This document shows, in pieces, positions 36,411-44,053 of a stretch of 64,000 nt of DNA (positions are counted from its first letter, which is position 1; every line of letters begins with the position of its first letter). The position numbers and the translations under genes are program-made. Origin of the DNA: Niastella koreensis GR20-10 (lineage in GTDB: Bacteria > Bacteroidota > Bacteroidia > Chitinophagales > Chitinophagaceae). A model generated the notes under the pieces. It was not told the DNA's origin. It saw only the letters and a program-made list of their open reading frames with translations, and did not search any database. Location of the stretch: assembly GCF_000246855.1 (NCBI RefSeq), contig NC_016609.1:7204744-7268743 (forward strand), given 5' to 3'.

Positions 36411-37490
36411 ATGATGCACAATTTTAACGCGGGACCCAGCATTCTGCCGCAGGAAGTATTCAAACAAGCCAGTGAAGCCATTTTAAACTACAACAATTCC
36501 GGTTTGTCGATCCTGGAGATTGGGCACCGCACCGATCAGTTTCAGGCAGTAATGGATGAAGCCATAGCCCTGGTAAAAGAATTAATGCAACTCGACGATC
36601 AGCACGAAGTGCTGTTCCTGCACGGTGGCGCATCCACCCAGTTCTTTCAAATTCCCATGAACCTGCTGAATGAAAATGAAATAGCCGCCTATACCGATAC
36701 CGGTACCTGGTCGTCAAAAGCCATCAAGGAAGCCAAATTATACGGTCATGTAGAAGTAGTTTGCAGTGCTAAAGAATCAAATTACAACCACCTGCCCAAA
36801 CAATTCACTGTTCCCAAAACCGCCAAATACCTGCACCTTACCACCAACGAAACCATTCATGGTGTTCAGTGGCACGATCTCGCTCCTTTCTTTGAAGCCG
36901 GCGTGCCGCTGGTAGCCGATATGAGTAGTGATATCCTGAGCCGGGTTATGGACTTTAATAAATTCGACCTCATTTATGCCGGTGCGCAAAAGAATATTGG
37001 CGCTGCCGGGGTAAACATGGTCATCGTAAATAAAAGCATCCTGGGCAAAGTAAACCGCAAGCTGCCTACCATGATGGATTACCGTCAGCATATCGAGAAC
37101 GGTTCCATGTTAAATACGCCGCCCGTATTTGCGGTGTACGTTTGTATGCTTACCCTGCGCTGGTTAAAGAACCTGGGTGGTGTAGCCGCCATTGAAAAGA
37201 TCAACCACCAGAAAGCGCAATTACTGTACAATACCATCGATAGTAATCCGGTGTTCAAAGGCAAGGTTATCAATAAAGAAGACCGCAGCATTATGAATGT
37301 CACCTTTGTGCTGGAAAATACGGACCTGGAAAAAGAATTTCTGACCTTGTGCAAACAAAACAATATTTATGGGGTGAAGGGTCACCGCAGTGTTGGCGGG
37401 TTTAGACCTTCGCTGTACAACGCATTGCCCCTGTCGAGCGTACAGGTGTTGACCGACCTCATGAAAGATTTCGCAAATAAAAAAGGATAA
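36411..37490 (+). CDS. serC: Phosphoserine aminotransferase SerC
   Basis: 359 residues, full length. It starts MMHNFNAGPSILPQEVF as in the family. The PLP-binding Lys lies in YAGAQKNIGAAG. LHGGASTQFFQIPMNL and GFRPSLYNALP are conserved. It transaminates 3-phosphohydroxypyruvate with glutamate to form phosphoserine for serine and pyridoxal phosphate synthesis. In many Bacteroidota serA lies between serC and the DUF1015 gene; here only 100 bp with repeats separate them. Confidence 0.96.
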   Translation: MMHNFNAGPSILPQEVFKQASEAILNYNNSGLSILEIGHRTDQFQAVMDEAIALVKELMQLDDQHEVLFLHGGASTQFFQIPMNLLNENEIAAYTDTGTWSSKAIKEAKLYGHVEVVCSAKESNYNHLPKQFTVPKTAKYLHLTTNETIHGVQWHDLAPFFEAGVPLVADMSSDILSRVMDFNKFDLIYAGAQKNIGAAGVNMVIVNKSILGKVNRKLPTMMDYRQHIENGSMLNTPPVFAVYVCMLTLRWLKNLGGVAAIEKINHQKAQLLYNTIDSNPVFKGKVINKEDRSIMNVTFVLENTDLEKEFLTLCKQNNIYGVKGHRSVGGFRPSLYNALPLSSVQVLTDLMKDFANKKG

Positions 37491-37493
37491 ATC

Positions 37494-37564
37494 GCAGACC
37501 TGTCAGGTCTGCCTCGGTAAATCGCCTGACTGAAGGCGAAAGCAGACCTGACAGGTCTTTTTGA
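37494..37564 (+). terminator. Palindrome-rich terminator after serC
   Basis: GCAGACCTGTCAGGTCTGC (37494-37512) is a palindrome; CGCC/GGCG (37523-37538) forms a small stem; a second copy of the arm at 37542-37557 ends in a T run. The two copies allow alternative folds. Similar GACCTGTCAGGTC palindromes are common in Bacteroidota intergenic DNA. Confidence 0.65.
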
Positions 37565-37590
37565 TAACTAAAACGTTTAACAAAAGTACA

Positions 37591-38823
37591 ATGGCTAATA
37601 TTTCTCCTTTCAAAGCCCTGCGCCCGCGTCCTGAGCTGGCCAAGCAGGTTGCCTCACGCCCTTACGATGTGCTGAACTCAAAAGAAGCCCGTGAAGAAGT
37701 AGTAGGTAATCCACACTCGTTCCTGCACATCACCAAATCAGAGATCGATCTGCCCGAGGATCTGGATATCCACAGCCAGCCGGTGTATGACAAAGCCAAA
37801 GAGAATATTGCAGCGTTTATTCAACGCGGTATCTTATTCAGGGAAGATAAACCCTGTTATTATATTTATCAATTGATAATGAATGGCCGTAGCCAAACAG
37901 GTTTGGTAGCCGCCAGTTCGGTTGATGATTATGAGAGCGACGTTATTAAAAAACACGAATTCACCCGTCCTGAAAAAGAGCAGGACCGCATCAATCACAT
38001 CGCCACAACCGGCGCGCAAACCGGTAATGTGTTCCTGGCATACCGCAACAATGCAGAGGTGGATACCCTCATCGAAAACTGGAAAGACACCCATACCCCG
38101 GTATATAATTTTGTAGCCGACGACGCTATCAGTCATACCATTTGGGTAATTACCGACGATGCAGTGAATGCGCAAATAACCAACCTGTTCAAAACACAGA
38201 TCCCGCAAACATATATTGCCGACGGCCACCACCGCGCCGCCTCTGCTGCCAAAGTGCGCAAAGCATTGGGCGCCCAGGCAAAAGCAGAAGCTGATTATTT
38301 CCTTACAACCCTGTTCCCCTCGAACCAGTTGTACATCATGGATTATAACCGCGTGGTGAAAGATCTGAATGGCTTAACCGAAGCCGCCTTACTGGAAAAA
38401 TTGGGCGCTTCATTTACCATTGAAAAATCAGCCGCTGCAGTAGCGCCGGCTAACCTGCATCAGTTTGGAATGTACCTGAAAGGCCAGTGGTATACCCTTA
38501 CTTCCAAACCCGGCACCTTTACAACCGATCCCATTGGCGTGCTGGATGTATCTATTTTGTCCAACCTGGTATTGGATCCTTTATTAGGCATCAAAGACCA
38601 GCGTACCGACAAACGCATCGACTTTGTTGGCGGTATCCGCGGTTTAGGTGAACTGGAAAAAAGAGTGAACAGCGGCGAAATGGCCGTAGCCTTCAGCCTG
38701 CACCCCGTTACCATTCAACAGCTGTTCGACATTGCCGATAGCGGTAATGTTATGCCGCCCAAAAGCACGTGGTTTGAACCGAAGTTGCGCGATGGTCTTT
38801 TAACGCACCTGATTTATAGCTGA
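37591..38823 (+). CDS. DUF1015 family protein
   Basis: 410 residues from the ATG at 37591 (MANISPFKALRPRPELAKQV), the usual family start. The frame extends ten codons upstream to a TTG that is unlikely to be used. Conserved features are ASRPYDVLNSKEARE, YIADGHHRAASAAKV and a C-terminal FSLHPVTIQQLFDIAD. The family occurs next to serine biosynthesis genes in many phyla, suggesting a role in serine or one-carbon metabolism, but no enzymatic activity is established to my knowledge. Confidence 0.9.
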   Translation: MANISPFKALRPRPELAKQVASRPYDVLNSKEAREEVVGNPHSFLHITKSEIDLPEDLDIHSQPVYDKAKENIAAFIQRGILFREDKPCYYIYQLIMNGRSQTGLVAASSVDDYESDVIKKHEFTRPEKEQDRINHIATTGAQTGNVFLAYRNNAEVDTLIENWKDTHTPVYNFVADDAISHTIWVITDDAVNAQITNLFKTQIPQTYIADGHHRAASAAKVRKALGAQAKAEADYFLTTLFPSNQLYIMDYNRVVKDLNGLTEAALLEKLGASFTIEKSAAAVAPANLHQFGMYLKGQWYTLTSKPGTFTTDPIGVLDVSILSNLVLDPLLGIKDQRTDKRIDFVGGIRGLGELEKRVNSGEMAVAFSLHPVTIQQLFDIADSGNVMPPKSTWFEPKLRDGLLTHLIYS

Positions 38824-39053
38824 TCAGTTAACCAGTTGACGAGTTAACCAGGAAGTTGATAGAGGAAGAAAACCAGGTAAGAGGTTGACGGGTTAACATG
38901 TTGACAAGTTAACAGGTAATACATAGAAAGCCGGAAGGGCAGTTTCTTAGGGACTGCCTTCCGGCTTTGTTAGTTCTTTAGTTTTTTAGTTCGTTCCCTC
39001 ATCGTCAATGTTTTAACGAGTCAACCTGTTAACCTGTCAACTTGTTAACTTTT
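38824..39053. repeat. Octad arrays (GTTAACNN/GTTGACNN) in inverted orientation around a terminator
   Basis: 8-bp units run at 38825-38865 and 38884-38917 and in complementary form at 39022-39053; a further 8-bp array (TTAGTTCT type) stands at 38970-38993. The arms 38892-38917 and 39024-39049 pair over 26 nt with two mismatches although they lie 106 bp apart. The DUF1015 terminator is between them. Confidence 0.8.
38927..38968 (+). terminator. Terminator of the DUF1015 gene
   Basis: AAAGCCGGAAGGGCAGT (38927-38943) pairs with ACTGCCTTCCGGCTTT (38953-38968) with a single bulge. Confidence 0.75.
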
Positions 39054-39078
39054 AACTTTACCAAGAACCAACAAGCAT

Positions 39079-39086
39079 TATCTTTG
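39079..39086 (+). promoter_or_regulatory. -7 promoter box directly before a TPR gene
   Basis: TATCTTTG (39079-39086) ends 7 bp before the ATG (39094). A start point at the usual distance would make the mRNA leaderless. The -33 region reads CTTT or TTTA at a 19- or 18-nt spacer. Confidence 0.45.
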
Positions 39087-39093
39087 GCTCCGT

Positions 39094-40125
39094 ATGAAAC
39101 ATCTTTTACCAGTTGTAGGCTTAATTCTGGCCGTAAATATGACCCAGGCTCAAACGGAGTCTGTTGATGTGAAAACCGTACAGGAAACAGCCAAAAATTA
39201 CATAAGACAGGGAGACTATTCCAACGCCGTTCTGGTGTTGAACCGGGGATTACAAACCAATACCGATAACCTGGAACTGCAAAAAGACCTGGCCTTTGCC
39301 TATTATTTGAACCGGGATTATGCCCATGGCATAGAAATAGCCAAAAAATTCCCCGAACGCCCCGACGCAGATGTACAAAGCTTCCAGATCCTGGGGATGT
39401 TATATAAATCCATTGAAGAAGTAAAGGAATGTGAGAAAATGTACAAAGCCGCCCTGAAGAAATTCCCCAACAGCGGCACCCTGTACAACGAATATGGTGA
39501 AATGTTATATAGTAAAAAGAATTACGCCGAGGCCGCTAAATTGTGGGAGAAAGGCATTGAAACAGATCCCAACTTCTCCGGCAACTACTATAACGTAGCC
39601 AAATATTATTATTTCACTACCGATAAAGTATGGCCATTGATCTACGGCGAGATCTTTATCAACCTTGAAAGTTATTCAAAACGCACTGCGGAGATCAAGA
39701 TGATCCTGCTGGATGGCTATAAGAAATTGTTCACCGAAACCAACATTACCAAGGACCAGGATACCAAAAATGATTTTGTACGCGCATTCCTCGATGTAAT
39801 GAAATCGCAATCTTCATTTATCGGCGCCAATGGCGTTACGCCGGAAACCTTGTCGGCTGTACGTACCAAATTCGTGCTGGAATGGTTTGCAAAATATGCG
39901 AAAGGCCTTCCCTTCCGCCTGTACGAATACCATCAGCAGCTGTTAAAAGCAGGTATGTTCGATGCATATAATCAATGGATCTTTGGTACTACCGCCAGCC
40001 TGCCGGTTTACGAAAACTGGACAAAAACCCACCAGGAAGAATACAACAAGTTTGATTACTTTCAACACAACCGCGTGTTTAAATTGCCATCGTCGGGGCA
40101 ATATTATCAAACAGCAAAAAATTAA
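39094..40125 (+). CDS. Exported tetratricopeptide repeat protein
   Basis: 343 residues with a signal peptide (MKHLLPVVGLILAVNMTQAQ). The N-terminal half has at least three TPR units, e.g. YIRQGDYSNAVLVLNRGLQT, YYLNRDYAHGIEIAKKFP and YSKKNYAEAAKLWEKGIETD. The C-terminal half is helical without a known motif. It is probably a periplasmic scaffold or assembly factor. It is bounded by its own promoter box and a terminator, so it is likely monocistronic. Confidence 0.8.
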   Translation: MKHLLPVVGLILAVNMTQAQTESVDVKTVQETAKNYIRQGDYSNAVLVLNRGLQTNTDNLELQKDLAFAYYLNRDYAHGIEIAKKFPERPDADVQSFQILGMLYKSIEEVKECEKMYKAALKKFPNSGTLYNEYGEMLYSKKNYAEAAKLWEKGIETDPNFSGNYYNVAKYYYFTTDKVWPLIYGEIFINLESYSKRTAEIKMILLDGYKKLFTETNITKDQDTKNDFVRAFLDVMKSQSSFIGANGVTPETLSAVRTKFVLEWFAKYAKGLPFRLYEYHQQLLKAGMFDAYNQWIFGTTASLPVYENWTKTHQEEYNKFDYFQHNRVFKLPSSGQYYQTAKN

Positions 40126-40131
40126 TTAATT

Positions 40132-40161
40132 AGTCCCGGCCAAAGCGTCGGGACTTTTTTT
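40132..40161 (+). terminator. Terminator of the TPR gene
   Basis: AGTCCCG (40132-40138) pairs with CGGGACT (40149-40155), followed by seven T's. Confidence 0.8.
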
Positions 40162-40220
40162 ATTTGAGCAGAATTCCTATATTCAATAAAGAACCAAGGA
40201 CCGGCTTTAAAATAACAGCT

Positions 40221-42005
40221 ATGACCGAACCCAAACGTCTATTCGATTGCCTGCAATTCCATTTAAAAGAGAACAAATCTTTGCCCAACATGCTGGCGGC
40301 AAAGGAAAATGGTCAATGGAAATCCTACAGCACACAGGAAGTTAAAACTACAGTAGATAAATTAAGCGCCGGATTACTGAACCTGGGCATGCAATGCGGC
40401 GATATGACCGCTGAAAACCGTGATAAAATTGCCGTTCTCAGTAAAAACCGGCCCGAATGGATCATGCTCGATTTGGCCGTTCAGCAAATCGGTGCCATTC
40501 TCACGCCCATTTACCCTACCATCAATGTGCAGGACCTGGAATTTGTGTTGCACGATGCCCAGGTGAAAATTGTATTTGTAAACGACGAAGAACTGTTTCA
40601 TAAAGTTTTAAGTGTAAAAGACAAGGTGCCTTCCCTGCAGGAGATCTACACGTTTGAACATGTGGCCAATGCCCGTCACTGGAAAGAAGTGATCTCGCTG
40701 TCAAGCGAAGAAGCCCTGAAAAAAGTACAAACCATTGCTGATAATATCGACGGAGAAGACCTGGCTACCATTATTTATACTTCCGGCACAACGGGCACGC
40801 CCAAGGGCGTAATGCTGTCGCACCGGAACATTATGAGTAATGTAATGGCCTGCTATCCCTGTTTACCGGTGTTTCCCGAGATGAAAGCGCTGAGCTTTCT
40901 GCCCCTGAACCATATTTTCGAGCGCATGATCAGTTATTTCTACCTGTACAGGGGTATTCCCATTTATTATGCGGAAACTATGGATACCATTGGGGAAAAC
41001 CTGAAGGAAGTAAAGCCTGGTATGTTCACCACCGTGCCCCGCCTGCTGGAAAAAGTGTATGACCGCATTATGGCCAAAGGCGCGGAGCTTACCGGTATAA
41101 AAAGAAAATTATTCTACTGGGCGCACGACCTGGCCACCCGGTACGAGATCAATAAACCCATGGGCTTTAGTTACAAAATGCAACTGGCCCTGGCCAATAA
41201 ACTCATTTTTAGCAAATGGCGCGAAGGCCTGGGTAATAACCTGAAATGTATTGTAAGTGGCGGCGCTGCCTGCCAGGTACGTTTGATCCGCATTTTTACC
41301 GCCGCACAAATCCCCGTGCTGGAAGGTTATGGGTTAACAGAAACCTCGCCTGTTATCAGTGTAAACCGGTTTGAAGAAAAAGACCGCCAGTTTGGTACGG
41401 TTGGTCCGCTCATCGACGATGTAGAAGTAAAGATTGCAGAAGACGGCGAAATACTTTGCAAAGGCCCCAATGTGATGATGGGTTATTACAAACGCCCCGA
41501 TTTAACGAAGGAAGAAATGACCGGCGAATGGTATCATACAGGTGATATCGGCATGATGGTAGATGGCCGGTACCTGAAAATAACCGATCGCAAAAAAGAA
41601 CTGTTTAAAACCAGCGGTGGTAAATATGTGGCGCCACTGCCCATTGAAAACAAGCTGAAGGAATCGATCTTTGTAGAACAGATCATGGTAGTGGGATCAG
41701 AAAGGAAATTTGTGGGCGCGCTTATTATCCCTGCCTTTCCAACGCTGAAAGACTGGGCGCGCAAACAGGGCCTGCCCAACATGAGCAACGAAGAACTGAT
41801 TAAGCAACCCAAGGTGCACGATCTGTACCGCGAACTGATCGATAGCTACAACAAATTCTTCAATCACGTTGAGCAAATAAAACGGTTTGAACTGCTGCCC
41901 CAGGAATGGAGCATAGAAACCGGCGAAATGACTCCCAAACTGAGCCTGAAGCGGAAAGTGGTAATGGAAAAATACCGCGCCTCTATTGAGCACATTTACG
42001 CATAA
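40221..42005 (+). CDS. Long-chain fatty acid-CoA ligase (AMP-forming)
   Basis: 594 residues from the ATG at 40221 (MTEPKRLFDCLQFHLKEN); an upstream TTG at 40164 lies in the terminator and is not credible. The AMP-binding P-loop is IIYTSGTTGTPKGVMLSH. Other landmarks are GYGLTETSPVISVN, GEWYHTGDIG and the C-terminal ITDRKKELFKTSGGKYVAP. This type (similar to eukaryotic ACSL and bacterial FadD15) activates long-chain fatty acids to acyl-CoA at the inner membrane. It stands alone and ends in a strong terminator. Confidence 0.93.
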   Translation: MTEPKRLFDCLQFHLKENKSLPNMLAAKENGQWKSYSTQEVKTTVDKLSAGLLNLGMQCGDMTAENRDKIAVLSKNRPEWIMLDLAVQQIGAILTPIYPTINVQDLEFVLHDAQVKIVFVNDEELFHKVLSVKDKVPSLQEIYTFEHVANARHWKEVISLSSEEALKKVQTIADNIDGEDLATIIYTSGTTGTPKGVMLSHRNIMSNVMACYPCLPVFPEMKALSFLPLNHIFERMISYFYLYRGIPIYYAETMDTIGENLKEVKPGMFTTVPRLLEKVYDRIMAKGAELTGIKRKLFYWAHDLATRYEINKPMGFSYKMQLALANKLIFSKWREGLGNNLKCIVSGGAACQVRLIRIFTAAQIPVLEGYGLTETSPVISVNRFEEKDRQFGTVGPLIDDVEVKIAEDGEILCKGPNVMMGYYKRPDLTKEEMTGEWYHTGDIGMMVDGRYLKITDRKKELFKTSGGKYVAPLPIENKLKESIFVEQIMVVGSERKFVGALIIPAFPTLKDWARKQGLPNMSNEELIKQPKVHDLYRELIDSYNKFFNHVEQIKRFELLPQEWSIETGEMTPKLSLKRKVVMEKYRASIEHIYA

Positions 42006-42030
42006 GTAATTGGTATATAAATAAGTACAA

Positions 42031-42070
42031 GAAGCCCCGATGCAGCACAGACTGTATCGGGGCTTCTTTA
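42031..42070 (+). terminator. Terminator of the acyl-CoA ligase gene
   Basis: GAAGCCCCGAT (42031-42041) and ATCGGGGCTTC (42056-42066) form a perfect 11-bp stem, followed by TTTA. Confidence 0.85.
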
Positions 42071-42092
42071 TATCGGTATCGCTCCTAACCTA

Positions 42093-42183
42093 CTGGTTTT
42101 CCGTATATAACCCGTATATGTCCCGTACATGTCTCGTATATGTTCCGTTCCTTTATAGATACGGAATATATACGGGAAACCAG
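42093..42183. repeat. 11-bp tandem array enclosed by a 17-bp inverted repeat
   Basis: Five 11-bp units at 42101-42155 have the consensus CCGTATATGTC. The outer arms CTGGTTTTCCGTATATA (42093-42109) and TATATACGGGAAACCAG (42167-42183) differ from perfect complementarity by one base. The left arm includes the first half of unit 1. Confidence 0.8.
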
Positions 42184-42420
42184 CATAACACTTACCTGTC
42201 AAATAAGAAACGGTATATAAGCCGGTACGAAGCAAAACCCAACCTGGGATACTTAATCCGGGACAAGTACCGGTCAATCACATCTGATCTAGTCGAACTG
42301 CTCAAAACTGCATCTGTTTTATAAGGCCGTTTTGGAAGAAATTTGTTTTACGCAGAACGCTTAACACGCCCTCACGCGAAGGGTACGGCCCGAATAAACC
42401 AGGGGATTCGGACAAAGCGT

Positions 42421-42448
42421 TAAGCCTTAAGCATTCAGCCTTTAGCCT
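42421..42448 (+). repeat. Heptad array TAAGCCT x4
   Basis: Four 7-bp units, TAAGCCT/TAAGCAT first, then TCAGCCT and TTAGCCT. It ends 12 bp before the decarboxylase ATG. Confidence 0.65.
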
Positions 42449-42460
42449 AAAAAGTTAGCT

Positions 42461-43927
42461 ATGAAAAAAGAAGCCTCACTTACAGAAGAAAAAACGCTCG
42501 ATCCGCAGGACTGGTCAAAACTGAATGAGCTGGGCCATCGCATGCTGGACGATCTGTTTTATTACCTGGAAACAACGCGGCAACGACCGGTGTACACCAA
42601 ACCACCAGGTGATGTTATTGCCAGTATGCAACAACCGCTGCCCGAAACCCCACAGGGCACTACAGCGGTGTATGAAGATTTTTTTGCCAACGTACTGCCG
42701 TATAACACCAACAACATTCATCCCCGGTTTTGGGCCTGGGTACAGGGCGGCGGCACGCCCTTTGGCATGCTGGCCGATATGCTGGCTTCGGGCATGAACG
42801 CCAACGTAAGCATTGGCGACAGCATGCCGATGTATGTAGAAAAGCAGGTGCTCAACTGGTCGAAGGAAATGATGGGCTTTCCCGCAACCGCCAGTGGCCT
42901 GTTGTTAAGCGGCGCTTCCCTGGCCAACATTACTGCGTTGATTGTGGCCAGGCATCACGCCAACCGCAACATCAAAACAAAAGGATTGCAATCGGCGCCG
43001 GGGCCGCTGACGGTGTACGGTTCTACCGAAACTCATAATTGCGTGGTAAAAGGGGTGGAAGTGATTGGCATTGGCAGCGATAACTTTCGCAAAGTACCGG
43101 TTGACGCCGATTACAGAATTGATGTGGCAGCCCTGCGAAGAATGATCGGGGAAGACAAAGCAGCGGGTTGCCAGCCCTTTTGCATTGTAGGCAATGCCGG
43201 CACGGTAAATACCGGCGCCATCGACCCCCTGGATGAGCTGGCGGCTGTTGCCCGGGAACATAATCTTTGGCTGCACGTTGATGGCGCTTTTGGCGCCATC
43301 CCCAAACTGTTGCCCGAATTTGCCGGCACCCTGAAGGGGCTGGAGCTGGCCGACAGCCTTTCGTTCGATTTTCACAAATGGATGTATGTAAACTATGAGG
43401 CCGCGTGTGTGCTTATCCGCGATCCGCAGTTGCACAAGGAAGCATTTACTTCCGCAGTAAATTATTTAACCCTGCACGAACGCGGGCTCTCTGCAGGTCC
43501 TGATGCGTTTAACAACCTGGGTATGGAACTGTCGCGCGGGTTTAAAGCCCTTAAAATCTGGATGCTCTTAAAACAGAACGGGCTCGAAACCTATCGCACG
43601 CTCATCAGGCAAAACCTGCAGCAGGCGCAATACCTGGCAGAAGGGATTCAACTGCACCCCGAACTGGAGTTGCTGGCGCCGGTGCCCCTGAACATTGTAT
43701 GCTTCCGGTATAATCCCGGCAATTGTACCGGGGCTGAATTGAACAAGGGGAATAAAGAGATCCTGATGCGGTTGCATGAGCAGGGAATTGCGGCGCCTTC
43801 TTATACGGTACTGAATGGACAATATGCCATCCGTGCCGCCATTACCAATCACCGGAGTCAGTTCTCCGATTTTGAATTACTTGTAAATGAGACTATAAGG
43901 ATAGGGATAGAAGTTTTTAGTTTATAG
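42461..43927 (+). CDS. PLP-dependent group II decarboxylase (aromatic L-amino acid decarboxylase-like)
   Basis: 488 residues. The PLP lysine lies in SFDFHKWMYVNYE, the cofactor-stacking His in the TETHNCVVKG segment, and HPRFWAWVQGGGTPFG is conserved near the N-terminus. The family decarboxylates aromatic amino acids, or glutamate and related compounds. The HxxFWAW type in Bacteroidota is usually annotated only generically, so the substrate is open. The last codons (...EVFSL) overlap a 7-bp array. No partner transporter lies nearby. Confidence 0.9.
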   Translation: MKKEASLTEEKTLDPQDWSKLNELGHRMLDDLFYYLETTRQRPVYTKPPGDVIASMQQPLPETPQGTTAVYEDFFANVLPYNTNNIHPRFWAWVQGGGTPFGMLADMLASGMNANVSIGDSMPMYVEKQVLNWSKEMMGFPATASGLLLSGASLANITALIVARHHANRNIKTKGLQSAPGPLTVYGSTETHNCVVKGVEVIGIGSDNFRKVPVDADYRIDVAALRRMIGEDKAAGCQPFCIVGNAGTVNTGAIDPLDELAAVAREHNLWLHVDGAFGAIPKLLPEFAGTLKGLELADSLSFDFHKWMYVNYEAACVLIRDPQLHKEAFTSAVNYLTLHERGLSAGPDAFNNLGMELSRGFKALKIWMLLKQNGLETYRTLIRQNLQQAQYLAEGIQLHPELELLAPVPLNIVCFRYNPGNCTGAELNKGNKEILMRLHEQGIAAPSYTVLNGQYAIRAAITNHRSQFSDFELLVNETIRIGIEVFSL

Positions 43928-43944
43928 TTTAAAGTTTCGAGTTC
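43910..43944 (+). repeat. Heptad array NNAGTTT overlapping the decarboxylase stop
   Basis: Five 7-bp units, GAAGTTT/TTAGTTT first, spanning the stop codon (43925-43927) and thus encoding the last four or five residues of the protein. Confidence 0.6.
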
Positions 43945-43959
43945 GGGATTGCCGCGACG

Positions 43960-44003
43960 TGGTGTATTGCTTGCGGCTTACAGCTTGTGGCTTGAAGCTG
44001 TAT
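43960..44003 (+). repeat. Heptad array GCTTGNN, copy A of a dispersed repeat
   Basis: Units GCTTGCG/GCTTACA and three more at 43969-44003, preceded by TGGTGTATT. A copy with 35 of 41 identical bases lies on the other strand at 49354-49394. Confidence 0.75.
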
Positions 44004-44015
44004 TTACTATCTTTA
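43984..44015 (+). promoter_or_regulatory. Possible ilvE promoter partly made of repeat DNA
   Basis: CTTG (43984-43987), 20 nt, TATCTTTA (44008-44015): close to consensus at both boxes. The -33 element lies within the GCTTGNN array. The leader to the ATG at 44054 would be about 32 nt. Confidence 0.4.
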
Positions 44016-44053
44016 CACTCAGAAAGACTTGTAGCACCAAAAAATTTTAGTTT

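Larger units (their letters stand above)
42006..42460. other. Intergenic region with terminator, 11-bp tandem array and heptad array
   Basis: 455 bp without a credible gene. A 94-codon frame (42040-42324) runs through repeat sequence and is rejected. It contains a terminator (42031-42070), an 11-bp array within a 17-bp inverted repeat (42093-42183), and a 7-bp array just before the decarboxylase start (42421-42448). Confidence 0.75.

Noticed and set aside
42101-42155. CRISPR array
   Set aside because: Units of 11 bp without spacers and no cas genes; the 7-bp arrays are likewise far too short.
42040-42324. 94-codon frame after the acyl-CoA ligase gene
   Set aside because: It translates the terminator loop and the 11-bp array; no protein-like pattern.
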